DNA from: Congeria kusceri
Taxonomy: Eukaryota > Mollusca > Bivalvia > Myida > Dreissenidae
Direction: 5' to 3'
DNA: 64,000 nt
Assembly (NCBI GenBank): GCA_027627225.1
Contig: CM051028.1
Span: forward strand, 21,158,201-21,222,200
The translations under genes and the position numbers were made by a program. A model generated the notes under the pieces. The model saw only the letters and a program-made list of their open reading frames with translations, was not told where the DNA came from and did not search any database. Positions within the stretch are counted from its first letter, which is position 1; each line of letters begins with the position of its first letter. Below, in pieces: positions 1 through 14,388 of the stretch.

Positions 1-118
1 AACGTTAGATTTGATTTTAATGAGATTGCGTTGATGTTAGGTTGTTAGTGTTTCTTAGCCAAAAATCTACAAATAAAACATTTTCATTTATAGATATTCG
101 TTCGTGGCGTACATGGTC

Positions 119-460
119 AAAAACAGTAAAAAACCAATGCAAGCTCTCGATTTTCCATAGTACTGTTTACAATTTATAAAATGCAGTAATTTGTTGTCAA
201 ATTTTTCAAAATGAGAATTAGAAACAAAAAAATACTTCTGCAACGAGTACAAAATAACAGATGTAGCGAATTAATTTGATGGTCTTATTCCAGGACACTC
301 AGGCGAATATTTCGGTTACATACAAGTACATAGCAAAAGTAGGGGTGTCATTAGTTCAAAGTTATTTTTGTTATAATTTGACCTTTTATACAAAGAGTAA
401 TTGTTATATAACATATTACATACATTATGTTTAAATAATTAAAATGTCAAAAAAACGGGT
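119..460. repeat. Dispersed repeat family A, copy 1
   Basis: This stretch aligns by eye to 19165-19495 in the same orientation, with shared blocks such as 'tccaggacact', 'tagcaaaagta' and 'aataattaaaatg'. The two copies differ by many substitutions and short indels, so they are old. No coding potential is seen. The class is unknown, and the 5' boundary may lie further left. Confidence 0.6.
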
Positions 461-801
461 GTTCGATATAAAGGCAAATATGTAAACTTTCTTTCTCGTC
501 ATGATCTGCATTAAAAATAACGCGTTTTCCACATTTTAATAACCAAAAACTGGATATGCCGCAAAATTTCACGATTATTATAACCTATTATATCGCTATT
601 TCCAACAATTAAATAACATTTTATTTTTGGTTTATCTGTATATTGAATAACAATTTTGGTATTAAGATGTGTTATGTTAGGTCTGTTTATCTCATGGTTT
701 AGTATTTTATACATGTATTACTTAAAAATACTTATTTTCATATCCATAAATTCGCGAAAATTATGCGCTCGCACCAGAATGACCAAAATTGAAAAAAAAA
801 T

Positions 802-861
802 GCGCTAGCTTGTTCCGCGCTAGCTTGCGCCGCGCTTGCTTGCCCCGCGTTCGCTTGCTCC
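802..861. repeat. 15-bp minisatellite, 4 units
   Basis: Four tandem 15-bp units, variants of 'gcgctagcttgcgcc', lie head to tail. They are strikingly GC-rich inside AT-rich flanks. A purine-pyrimidine-biased stretch follows, and a short (GAGTT)n run lies 94 bp downstream. Confidence 0.75.
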
Positions 862-954
862 TAAATTTTTCGGAAAAAAATCCGATGACCAAGTATTCAA
901 TTTGGTGTGGCCTCATTAGTATGTCAGTACAACCGATGGAATACTATGTAACGC

Positions 955-977
955 GAGTTGAGTTGAGTTGAGTTGAG
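955..977. repeat. (GAGTT)n microsatellite
   Basis: About four and a half copies of GAGTT. It may be the simple-sequence tail of an interspersed element covering roughly 720-977, but no promoter boxes were found to prove that. Confidence 0.7.
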
Positions 978-2260
978 CACACAAATGCATATACTTAATA
1001 GAGAAATAAATACACATATAATATTAACATATATAATTATTTAATAATTGTGTTTTGTTTTTACTTTTCCAGTATTAAATTATTGGTAAACTATATTAAT
1101 ACATACATAATTATATGGAACAACTTTAATAATTCAATGCCTCAAACGCAATCGTATTCACGAGCATTATATAGCAGTATAAAACAATTCAAATGTAATG
1201 GAAAATAACATTTACAGAGAAGTGTATTAATTAATATAATGAAAGCAAATGTCAGGATTGACTCTAACTGTACAAGTAAAAAACGGAATGTAACTATTTC
1301 ACATACCAAATGTAAAGATTGCACCTGTAAACTTTTTTTCACCTGCAATAAATAAGCAAGTAAGCAAAAGGAAAGGCAAAATTGTTCATCATAATGATAT
1401 GTGAATTAATTTATAAATATACACAAAAAAGGTCCAAACAAATATACCATTACAATTATATCCGGTCATCGTTTGGTCATTGCGAAAATAAAATTATACG
1501 TTGTCAAACATAACAAGCAAATTCGCGGTACTTCGCTAATTGTCTACTCTATCCCCGACTTTACTATGTTTCCATAAAATTTACAAAATAATAAATAGGT
1601 TGAATTAATAATCGCGTCGGTGGGTGATGAACAGTTTAAAACTAAGTGAAACTTATTCTCGATTTCCTGGGATATATTTGGAAACTAGCATTAATTGGTG
1701 ATGAAGTGGAAATTTTTCTGGCATTCATAAAACATAATAACAAAAACAACAACAAAACACCAACAGCACATATTTCGTTAATTCCTGATGCAAATGAATC
1801 CTTCATATTGTTGTCAATAAGAACACAGTAATAACTATATTATTTGAGCAGCATCGTATTGAAACAAAATGCAACAGTCTAGCAACTGGCATTGAATTTT
1901 CGCTGCAAAACGTCATTATATTTAATGAAACTTCTGCGAAAAGTTATTTTAGATTATAAAAAAAGTTAAATACGTACCGCCTTTTTCCCTCTGGTTAATT
2001 CCATTATTATTTGCTCTCAGTAAAAAGACACAAAAACAACAGTGCATGTTTTACAATGGTGTATTTCAGAATATATATATATATATGTTGAATGGTAGGA
2101 ACCAATCAGCGCTTAATTTACATGCAAACAGTCACGTGACGATACTCTTTGTTAACATTATTATTTCATCTAATGGCTAAACGACCTGCAGCATCTGGAG
2201 AGCATTCGGAACAGGTACGCTTAATTATCATATCAGGTTTTAACGGCGCTATTGTACTGC
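978..2260. other. AT-rich intergenic stretch
   Basis: I see no supported gene here. A short ATG-initiated open segment with a splice-donor-like end at 2173-2214 is discussed as a finding. The rest is AT-rich sequence with a short (AT)n run near 2073-2086. Confidence 0.5.
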
Positions 2261-2261
2261 T

Positions 2262-2545
2262 GAATAGCAGTGATTAGTTAGTTCTGACCACATGTTTAAC
2301 TTTATAATAATAACATAGATTTAGTAACTGTCCGGGAAACATGTTCATATCTTACTTTCACACCTAGGTAACTTCACAGTTCAGACAAATGCTTATCAGC
2401 TTGATTATAAGAAATGACGTGTATGTAAAGATCTAAAAATAAAGATTGTAGGTGCTAATTAATACCAGTCTAATGAGAGTAAGGGATCAATGCATTTTGT
2501 GATTAATGGTACAGGATAGAGTGAGTGGTCATTTTGTGTGTAAAT
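2262..2545. repeat. Dispersed repeat family B, copy 1
   Basis: This is about 85-90% similar by eye to 7066-7347 in the same orientation. Shared blocks include 'gattagttagttc', 'gtaggtgctaattaata' and 'gagtgagtggtcattttgtg'. Both copies run directly into triplet microsatellites, so the simple sequence is probably the element's own 3' tail. Confidence 0.75.
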
Positions 2546-2547
2546 AA

Positions 2548-2790
2548 GATTACTACTATTACTACTACTTCTACTACTACTACTACTACTACTACTACAA
2601 CAACTACTACTACTACTACTACTAATAATAATAATAATGATAATAATAATAATAATAATAATAATAATATATATTTTATTTAGTTTTAGTTTTGTTTTAT
2701 TTATTATTATTATTATTGTTATTATTATAATTATTATTTTTTTATAATAATAATAATAATAATAATAATAATTATTATTATTATTCATTG
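2548..2790. repeat. Compound triplet microsatellite
   Basis: A (TAC)n/(ACT)n run passes into (AAT)n and then (TTA)n, ending in an AAT/ATT palindromic stretch that could fold into a hairpin. Any reading through it yields only homopolymer-like Ser, Ile and Tyr runs, so it is not treated as coding. Confidence 0.85.
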
Positions 2791-3716
2791 TAGAAGATAA
2801 AAACTGTTTCCTAAATGACAAATTATTTAGATAATATAGTGCCACAATATCCTATGGATAGTGGGTAGTGGCATTTTAATTTTCATGATATATTTAAACC
2901 AAAGTGTTGTTGTTGTTTTCAAAATGGGCTGGCATTGTAACAGGAAACTTGAAAACATGTGGACCAGCCATACGGCGCCATAATGAAATCGCAAATTTTG
3001 CTGTATTGACAGCTGTATTGTATCAGCTATTTACCGTGCACGCCACGGAACAACATTTTTATTTCAATGTCGTTTATATCAGGGCTTTTAGACAAGCAAA
3101 TTAAATAGAATGTTCTTTCGAGTCAATTAGTGATAAAAACAAAACATTGTTTACATTCTCCAACAAATATATGATGACCGTTACTGCCAAAACCTTTTTT
3201 AATAAAAAGCGGGGTATAATTTTTATTCTACCACGGCACGCGGCTAGTGGTCCATAGATAAAGAAGGAAAATAACTGTGGGTTATTCTGCAACAAATTAT
3301 GGGCGGCGCTTAATGTTTTGAAAATAGTTCCGGAAATTCGAAGAAATTGTTCCGTAAAATGCACCTGCTTAAACGCGCGATAGCAAATTGTGACAAACAA
3401 ATCATTTTTGCATTATGTAGCGCAATTAAACCACATTTGTACTACATATTTTATACTTAAGTTCACGTTTACGTTTTGTTAATATGTTTTTAATATGCGC
3501 GTTTTGGCATGATATGTTCACTGTATTATATCGATAAGTATGACGTCATTCGCTCAATGTTTATCAATATCGCATTTTGAATAGTTATGATTTATTGACG
3601 TCACAGAAACGCACGTGTGAATGCACTTCTTGGGAAATGGGCGGAGAATAAATAAATATAGTTCTCATTCATAACCTTTAAAAATACGAATTGTATATAA
3701 GATCGTGTTAGAATCG
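2791..3716. other. Intergenic stretch, no gene seen
   Basis: AT-rich sequence without recognisable coding exons or repeats that I can match elsewhere in the window. Confidence 0.5.
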
Positions 3717-3866
3717 AAATAATTGACGGGTAACAGTTTGTTATTGCGTTAATAACCAACGGTTTGTCGTTCCGATGCTACCTCCCTCGTGGTTTAATTC
3801 CTTCGCATCGGAACTCCAAACCGTTGGTTATTACCGCAATAACCAACAGTTACGCGTCAATTATTT
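3717..3866. repeat. Fold-back palindrome (about 150 bp)
   Basis: The two arms are almost perfect reverse complements. The left arm begins 'aaataattgacgggtaac' and the right arm ends 'gttacgcgtcaattattt'; both contain 'ataaccaacggtttg' or its complement. The central loop is about 24 bp around 3779-3802. The structure resembles a fold-back MITE or a recent inverted duplication. A short direct repeat, 'taccccgcgcgtg'-like, follows at about 3875-3910. Confidence 0.85.
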
Positions 3867-4096
3867 CTTAAATACACCCCGCGCGTGACTAAAATATACC
3901 CCGCGCGTGGGCTTAAAAATAGCAATTCGGGTTTTCCGAGAAATCCGTATTAGCTAATGATCAGTAGGCGCTTATTAAAATGTATTTTAAAAAATCAATG
4001 TCGATGAGCGCTTGATTTTCCAACAATAAACTTTAGTTTACAATGTACGACTAGTTTATCTTTGAATGACAGTATTTGTGTTCGGTATAATCAAAT

Positions 4097-4233
4097 AAAT
4101 ATCATAGGCAGTTGAGGGGTATAGTAAATATCGTCCCCCTCGAAGAGTAATGTCACCTCGGCCTTCGGCCTCGGTTGACATCACTCTCCTCGGCGTGCAA
4201 TATTTACTATAACCTCAACTGCCTATGATATTT
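4097..4233. repeat. Fold-back palindrome (about 137 bp)
   Basis: The outer arms are 'aaatatcataggcagttgag' and its complement at 4213-4233. The inner arms 'atagtaaatat' and 'atatttactat' pair as well, and the GC-rich centre 'ggccttcggcc' is a tight hairpin. The whole segment can fold into one long stem. It lies only 230 bp from the preceding palindrome but is unrelated in sequence. Confidence 0.85.
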
Positions 4234-5053
4234 TATATAATATATATATACTTTAGCTCTTTATTTCCGATAATTAAATCTGTCATATTAAGACATTTAA
4301 TGGCATACTTCAAAAATACAAATAAAAGCTGATCGTTTTTCTTTGGTGGCATAGAACTGCCATACGGTAACTACTAAAGGTTCGTGAACACATTCGTGTT
4401 ACCACTTTAAGGTGCGTGTTATTCATTATGTATCCTAATTTGCGATTTTTTTCTACGTAAAATAGCTGTATGTGTAAGGAATAACAGGCATGAACGTGCT
4501 CAAACCTGACATTATAATTTAGTAAATGAAAGCATAAATTATGTGGTATCACGAATATAAACTAATTAATGTTTTGCTTTGTATTGCTTTTTTCACCTTG
4601 AGCACACATTATGCGGCAAATGTTAACTAGTTAAGATTTGCGTTGTACGACAATTATCTGGTAACGCAAATCTTTTCTCAAACAGTTTCGTTTTAGTAAG
4701 ATAATGCGGTAGACCCAGCGCACAAATTAAGTAGTATTACAAATACCAGCTAGTTAAGATTTAAGATGTAAGATAATGCGGCAGACCTCGCACACGAACT
4801 GTATGCTATCACGAATATGTTAACTAGTTAAGATTTGTGTTGTAAAATAACTATCCTGAAAATATTCTTGTTAGTAAGATAATTCGGAAGACCCCGCAAG
4901 CCCAAAAATTGTATATAATGTCAGTTCTGGTACTTATATGCCATGTCCTTTATATAAATAAAATATGTTGCAGAAAAATATCCGCAAACGCTATCCAGAT
5001 AAATATCATAATAAATAAGCGGTAACATGAATCTGTTCACAAACGCTAAGTAG
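4234..5053. other. AT-rich stretch with degenerate local repeats
   Basis: There is no gene. A degenerate repeated phrase, 'aactagttaagattt...taagataatgcgg(c/t)agacc', recurs about three times between 4625 and 4895 with spacing near 100-130 bp, suggesting an eroded tandem array. Confidence 0.45.
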
Positions 5054-5058
5054 TTAAT

Positions 5059-5682
5059 GCCTCAGTCACACATTCCCGATTTTTATTGTCGTTTATGAAC
5101 CGACAGCGTCCCGAATCAAATATGTCAAAAGTAGGGACAACATTCCAAGATTCGGGGCTTGAAATTAAAGTTTTGATCATAAGATCGAATATGTTCTGAC
5201 AGCGTTTCGACAGAGTCACGACAGCGTCCCGATATTCACAAATGCAATCCGACAGTTTCCCAACAGCGTTCCGACTTTCCCGATTGATGGATCATTTGTA
5301 TCGTTGCGCTATCGGGACGCTGTCGGGGGCCATAATCGGAAATTTGTGACTGCCGCAATACTCCAGACGTGATATTTCTATATAATTTATAATGCATAAT
5401 CAATCCCGTTCCACATGACACCGTCCTGACTATCATGACCGAGGCACGGCTATACAGATTCGGCCTGAGTCTCCCGAATGTTAAGGGAAAACCTTAGGTG
5501 TCGGGAGTGCTTGGCCTATCACGCCGAACAAGTCACGATACTTCTCGATTCTTAAGACATCGTACCGACAGTGTTCTGACACGGCCAGACAGCGTCCCGA
5601 TAGCCACCATACAGTCACTATACATTCCCATTTTGTTATTGTTTGTGACGGGACGCTATAATCGGGAATGTGTGACTGAGGC
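5059..5682. mobile_element. Non-autonomous DNA transposon (MITE), 624 bp
   Basis: Terminal inverted repeats at 5059-5080 and 5661-5682 are perfect over 22 bp, starting 'gcctcagtcacacattcccg'. Each end is flanked by the same 5-bp direct repeat, ttaat (5054-5058 and 5683-5687), consistent with a target-site duplication. The interior has no transposase. It carries several direct and inverted copies of 'gacagcgtcccga', near 5102, 5222 and 5592, and inverted near 5312. Such subterminal motifs commonly act as transposase-binding arrays. The superfamily is not assigned: a 5-bp duplication with a TTAA core is ambiguous. Confidence 0.85.
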
Positions 5683-7065
5683 TTAATGTTTTCGGGAACC
5701 GTAAGTAGTTCTCGTATTGCAGTTCTATGCCACCATAATCTTCCACTATATGTTCCATATATGTTCATGTCCTAACATATTCATTCATTGAGTCTTTATT
5801 TGTATGTTTAGTCGATATGTTGCTGATGTAAACACTAAGAATGTTTAGACGATAAATCGATAGCTTACTGTTGTGTTATATAAAATCTAACAACACTTAT
5901 AAAATCAAATCTCTAATTATTTACAGGGAATCAGTCTGTGTATTTATTTTCATATGTTTTTTTTAATATAAAGATTTTCTCATTATTTTTTCTCTGTTAG
6001 TCTCTGATAACTCGATCTGAGTGGCAGTACGTTTTACTGTTTTATTGTTAATGTATTCTATGTTATGTATTGATCTAAGTCGGGTCTCCTAAACATGAAG
6101 ATATTATCGAATTATTTAAATGCCCCCCCCCAAAAAAAAAATAAAATAAAATAAAATAAAATCGCCTTCTTACCTAGCTACGACGTCATGCACCGTCATA
6201 ATATTGTTTTATCGACCGCAATCTCGTTTCTTGTTAAGCTCCATGTCATTGTGTGATTTTAGGCGATAACCTCAAACCTCTTTTGCACAGTACAAAAATA
6301 ATATTTAGCTTTATTTTGTTCGTGTTTTCTTTTTAAGATTGTACAATTATTAAATATTTAAGAATTTTTCTTCCAGATCTCATCCTTGCATAATACAATA
6401 AATACTTATCTCTTAGTTAACAGAACTGTCCTGTAATAATATCTCAGAATTATATATAAATAGGGATCATAATGTAGCTGTATAAAACAGAGTGTTCACA
6501 CAGTTTAAATGTTTCAGATCCACCGCATCTAATCGAGTAGCACTCATTGCTCATTTTATCTCAATAATTATTCATAATAAACAAGTGGTGTATTAAATGT
6601 TATATTTGCTATCCTCATTTGCTGACTTTTGTGTTTTTACATGTACGAGTATAAGTCAACCATATATGTATCATATTGGCTTGATGGTTAGAAATAAAGT
6701 ATGAAAAGCAACAGTATTTAGCTGCACACGCATTGCACACGGTGTATTCAATGTGAAGCGTGCTGTTGACGTTTCGACACAAAGTGCGTAGAAAATGAGC
6801 TCGTTGATGACGTGTAATTAAGGTGTAAATATTCTTAAAGTGAAATAATATGTTAAAATGTACACCTTAAACACTATTAGTTACATTTCAGATTGTTTTA
6901 CTCGTTTGTCTAAAGAATAGTTCAGTTACCTATTAGCAATGGTAACTACTAATTAACAACTAACTTAATCAAATCTAGTATCGGCGGTAAATATCATGAA
7001 AATGCTCTGTAAGTCTTATAATAATTAAGAACTTCTGCTGAGATTGTTAATGGGTCTTCGTTTAC
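5683..7065. other. Intergenic stretch with (AAAAT)n tract
   Basis: A poly-C run (6123-6131) followed by A-rich (AAAAT)n to about 6162 may mark the tail of an old retroposed element. The rest is AT-rich with no gene recognised. Confidence 0.5.
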
Positions 7066-7347
7066 TAAATAGCAGCGATTAGTTAGTTCCGACCACATGT
7101 AGACTTGATAATAATAGCATAAATGTAATTACTGTCCTGGAAACACGTTCATATCTTACTTTCACACATAAGTAACATCACAGTTCAGACAAATGCTAAT
7201 CAGCTTGATTAAAAGAAATTACTTGTATGTAAAGATCTAAAGCTAAAGATTGTAGGTGCTAATTAATAACAGTCTAATGAGAGTAAGGGATCAATGCATT
7301 TTGTGATTGATGGTACACGATAGAGTGAGTGGTCATTTTGTGAGTGT
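7066..7347. repeat. Dispersed repeat family B, copy 2
   Basis: Second copy of the element at 2262-2545, same orientation, again running into an AAT/ATT triplet tract. Confidence 0.75.
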
Positions 7348-7367
7348 ATAATAATACTAATAGTCAT

Positions 7368-7368
7368 G

Positions 7369-7418
<50 letters not shown>

Positions 7419-7432
7419 TATTATTATTATTA

Positions 7433-7471
<39 letters not shown>
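7368..7471. repeat. (AAT)n/(ATT)n microsatellite
   Basis: An (AAT)n run followed by (ATT)n makes a self-complementary tract of about 100 bp that immediately follows repeat family B. Confidence 0.9.
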
Positions 7472-10317
<2,846 letters not shown>

Positions 10318-10409
10318 GTCTAATTTTTCGATTGGTCGAAGAAATTTACAATCAAGACATATCTCACATATCACATACAATCTACAGTGAAGAGAGTAAA
10401 GACCAATAT
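10318..10409 (+). CDS. Probable upstream exon of the Mab-21/cGLR gene
   Basis: The segment is bounded by an acceptor-like 'ctgtatttttag' ending at 10317 and a donor-like 'gtaagtaaa' starting at 10410. It is open in the phase that joins directly to the main exon, whose acceptor 'tcaatttcag' ends at 10707. The implied intron is 298 bp. The encoded stretch of about 30 residues is acidic and hydrophobic. Related proteins carry an N-terminal helix before the nucleotidyltransferase core, so this is a reasonable place for it. The 92-bp length leaves two bases that complete a codon from a further 5' exon not confidently located. Confidence 0.4.
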
Positions 10410-10707
10410 GTAAGTAAATATGTTAAATAAAAACACACACATAGTTTCTTATTGTAGTGCATAAAATAGCAATTGTGTATTAAGCATTGTCTCCCAAGGT
10501 AATTGTCAAGTCCTTTTCTTAAAATACTGACGATACACTAAGGTCAGTGACGTTGTTCAGGTGTTATTTGCTTAAGAATATTTATAAATACAAGATCGGC
10601 GTAGGGGTCGAACTAACGTCCTCCAGGTCGTAGTAGTATTGTTGTACTAGTATAATCAGTAATTAAAACTATATATACTATCTTCTATAAGATATATTCA
10701 ATTTCAG

Positions 10708-12045
10708 AATCGGTTTGAAGGTGAATCCGTGGATACCTCTTTTGTTATGACCTTGCTCGGCTATGGTTCGGTCCTTACACAAAAGCGGAGAACATCGTAC
10801 ATGGAGGTTGATCGTGTTCAGAATGAACGTGGCGGTCGATATGAGTCGATAACAGCTGGCAGCAAGGCGGAAGGTCTGACATTTCATTATGAAAGTGACA
10901 AAGACTCCATTTTTGTAGTGCCTGGCGCAGTCTGCATAGACGACGGATATGATCACAAGAACATACGAGGGGAAACTTTACTGTATGTGAATACACAAGA
11001 TACTTACGCAGGACATTGTAAACTATTGCTTCTTCAAGAGGGACATGATGGATTACCCACTGAAATCCTCAATGCCCTGTGTAAAGATGAAAATTGTCGC
11101 GCTCTTCTAAGCAGTGATTTGTTTGTCAAAGCATGTAATAACCCCAATCTACAGACAGGAGAAGTTCGTCGTGATCGCGCTGGACCGTCATCTCCGTCAT
11201 TGGTGCAAGAGGTATATCATGTAGACACTGTTTATGCACTACGGTATTACTGTCCCCGCAGCTTGCAGAAGTGGAAAGAAAGGCCTCGTTATTGGCCACC
11301 GGATATTATTGTTCAGGAAGTCGTATCTATGGCTGCGTTTATTACACCTGTGGGATTTAAAGGAAGTAAATATAAGCATGTTGAGTGGAGAATTTGCTTC
11401 AACAGGGGTGAGACTCTGCTCATGAACAATCTCAATGATACACAGACAAAAATATATGTACTCCTGAAAATGGTCGTCAAAGATGTACTGAAACCACAAA
11501 ATAAAGAAGTGACATCATATGTTATGAAAAACATCGTATTATGGCTAGCTGAGAAGAACCCACAGAGAGCGTTTCATGAAAGCAGCTTGCTACGCTGGCT
11601 TTATGAAGGACTAAAAGAACTAACAATGGCTATTTCAACAAGACACCTGCCATACTATATGATACCAGAGAGAAATTTGATGGAAGCATGTGGTCTTGAG
11701 GATGAGCAGCAGCGTATATGGTTAACAACTATCAATGACATGATCATGGAGGGTCCAAGGTTATTACTGAGACTGAAGAAAATAAAGCAAGCTATTGTAT
11801 CATACCCGGAGCCACTAATGTGGTACAGCAAGAGGAGGACGGAGATGGAGTTTCTCCAGCTGGAGCTTATGGTTAGAGCCGTACGATGCAGGGGTGATAA
11901 CGGGCTCGTCGATGAGTCAGACATCATTATCTTTGAAATATTGAAACGTCAATTCGAAATACAAATAGAAGTCCGCCAACGGCTGAACATTGAAAAATGT
12001 CATGTCAAAGAATTGTTTGATATACAAATTCGAATGTTGCGCTGA
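10708..12045 (+). CDS. Mab-21-domain protein, cGAS-like receptor (cGLR) family
   Basis: This large exon encodes a Mab-21-type nucleotidyltransferase-fold protein. The first in-frame ATG is at 10747, giving 432 residues. The frame is open back to the acceptor at 10707 and the start may lie in an upstream exon. Counting from that ATG, residues 38-39 are the Gly-Ser of the nucleotide-binding loop (AGSKAEG). Residues 51-53 are Asp-Lys-Asp at the position of the metal-binding acidic pair. 'AGHCKLLLLQ' near 88-97 matches the 'PGYCLLQ'-like stretch of bivalve relatives. 'HVEWRICF' (211-218) and the following helices form the Mab-21 C-lobe. Family members sense nucleic acid or other ligands and make cyclic dinucleotides for STING; many paralogues are untested or inactive. 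I see no cGAS-type zinc thumb. A poly(A) signal candidate aataaa lies at 12817. The family call is firm; catalytic activity and ligand are inference. Confidence 0.88.
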   Translation, partial: NRFEGESVDTSFVMTLLGYGSVLTQKRRTSYMEVDRVQNERGGRYESITAGSKAEGLTFHYESDKDSIFVVPGAVCIDDGYDHKNIRGETLLYVNTQDTYAGHCKLLLLQEGHDGLPTEILNALCKDENCRALLSSDLFVKACNNPNLQTGEVRRDRAGPSSPSLVQEVYHVDTVYALRYYCPRSLQKWKERPRYWPPDIIVQEVVSMAAFITPVGFKGSKYKHVEWRICFNRGETLLMNNLNDTQTKIYVLLKMVVKDVLKPQNKEVTSYVMKNIVLWLAEKNPQRAFHESSLLRWLYEGLKELTMAISTRHLPYYMIPERNLMEACGLEDEQQRIWLTTINDMIMEGPRLLLRLKKIKQAIVSYPEPLMWYSKRRTEMEFLQLELMVRAVRCRGDNGLVDESDIIIFEILKRQFEIQIEVRQRLNIEKCHVKELFDIQIRMLR

Positions 12046-14339
12046 ACATGGACTATACATTTTTTTCACTACCACTTACTATGTATGGGACGTTCATACT
12101 GTATTTTATGACTTAATTTTTTGAAATGAAGAATACTATGTTATAACCGGTCTGCCTGTTCCAGTTTAAGTAAAACGTCTTAATTAGGCGTCACAAATAT
12201 GTACACATGATCTGCAGATTGTAGTGGCAATATGAACAACGCTGATTTGTTGCAAATGTTATAGAATTACTTAGTTTCCCTTTAAATTGAATACATTTAT
12301 AGCTATATAGAGAACGTTGTTTTTTCGCACACTTCTTATATGGGTAGAAGGAAACAATACATACTTTCGCAAGCTGAATAGAAGCTAAGTATTGCGTATC
12401 GTAGCAAATGGGCTATTTCACAATACTGCGGTGTAAAGTTAGTGTTCCTATATTACCAGCAACAACAACAACAACAACACAAATGCAACCGACTACAAGA
12501 AAACGATAGAAGACAAATTAAGACAAACGACCATTTCTGCATATGCCAAGAAAGTGGGCTGAAACACCATTGTGTTTAACAACAAGGTTCATAATTTTCA
12601 TTCCGCATGGAATTTTCGAGTTGCGGGTTTTTATTTCTGAAATGTTTCTGATTCGTTAGATTATGTCTATAGTGCACGTAGATTTGTTTAAAATGAATAC
12701 TGAGGTTGACAAAGGAACTTTCATTGACATTTATTATTTCAATTTCAAACAACATCCGATACATTTTTTTCTCCACAATTCATTGTAATGAATTGTCTAT
12801 GATCGTAATTTGAAGTAATAAAGAACAGTGTTAATGAAGATATGACTTTTAAAGTTATAAGAACGGTGGGTATTTAGTTTCAATGTGTACTTTACTTGCA
12901 GCCTTAGATCAAACTAGTGCCTTTATGAGATTTTATTCTTAAACGTGTTCTTAAAAATTAAAATGTTCTCTTAGTTTCTTAAAATATTACCAATGTGGTA
13001 CATTTATAAGAATATTTCATAAATAAAGTGTACACTTGATTTCACCTGAGTATAATTTCAGGCGTTTTTATAATTCAGATGCCAGCAAAAGTACAACGTC
13101 TCAAAATGTGTTCACCAAGCTGATATAGAAACTTTCATTTTTAGTGGTGCTACCGATTCTTTAACTTTACAAAGCATATTGTTCAACTGGTTTGACAATA
13201 CTATCACAAGTGGGTATATTACTTATGTTGTGTTTCTTATATATGTCGGTACTTTTTATAGAACGTTTCTATTATATAATTTTATTAGCATTGTTATTTA
13301 TGAGATACCTTTTCGTAGACAAATAGCCGGTTGTTCAGCTTTAACCTATCTGAGATAGATCACATAAAGCTCGGTTTATCAAATAAATAAGCCGTCTCAA
13401 ATTGAGTCGCTCACCTATTCGAAGTTTGGCGCTTAATTAATCCAAGGATCAGTCCGTTCGCTCAGCTTTAAGCTTATATGCCTGCGTGATTTAAATATGT
13501 ATTCTGTCTAATGCTAAATATAAGCTCGGTTTTGTGTCTCAAACTCTTTTAAAAATTGCATTACATTTTGGGCTTGATACGGTTCATAATTTCGGTAATT
13601 TAAAATACATATTACTTATTGTAGGCAGTATTGTTTGAAATCTAGTTCTCGATGTGTTTTGCATATTTATATTCTTTTCCCACATTTATGCGGCTAGTTC
13701 TATTATTGCTTTCTGATAAATATGAAATACTTAAGTGCCTGTCTTAAGTGCCTGTACATTATATCGTTCGCTATACAGACGATGTATGTGTTTTGTTCTA
13801 AATACAACACTTTAAAATATGTACTAGAATTGTATTTGCTTCACCTTCGTTATTGTTAGATGTTGATAATGAAATATGTTAAACATGTATATTAAATCCG
13901 TATTACTCGTGCAATGGGATTAGTCGTCAACTTTCTGGGAAATATTCTAGTGGGACTATCCGCGTCTAGTATATTTACCGTTTTAATTTTGAAATACTAT
14001 TATTTTAAGGATAATAGAGTTGTGGTATTAAGTTAAATTTCGTGAAAAAATTGTATTATACTAGACACGCAGAGGAAGTGATTTAAGCATTTAACAATTT
14101 GTCAGTATTTGGGCAAATGTCAGTTGATGTAATATGACCTGTTTTGTGTCTGTACATTATATTTTATTTGATTTGTTATGATTGCAAGTAAATATGTTCT
14201 TATTTAGAGTGTTGGTATGTACGAAACGACGATTTATATGGCTTTAAATTTAAGGTTATTATTTTCACTCAGTAACATACACATATTAATTGTACAACAC
14301 GCATTTCTATGATCAACATCAATAATGTTATGTTTTCCT
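12046..14339. other. 3' flank and intergenic DNA
   Basis: The first part, to about 12822, may be the 3' UTR of the Mab-21 gene. It contains a (CAA)n run at about 12461-12480. No further gene or matchable repeat is seen. Confidence 0.45.
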
Positions 14340-14346
14340 GCATTAA

Positions 14347-14388
14347 TACTGCTACTACTACTACTACTACTCTACTACTGCTACTAGT
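14347..14388. repeat. (CTA)n microsatellite
   Basis: Interrupted CTA/CTG triplet run of about 14 units. Confidence 0.85.

Noticed and set aside
2459..2845. 128-codon minus-strand frame rich in Ser, Ile and Tyr
   Set aside because: It is a translation of triplet microsatellites with no domain.
10575..10640. tRNA-like B box on the minus strand ('gttagttcgacccct') inside the Mab-21 gene intron
   Set aside because: No convincing A box or acceptor stem; at most a worn SINE fragment.
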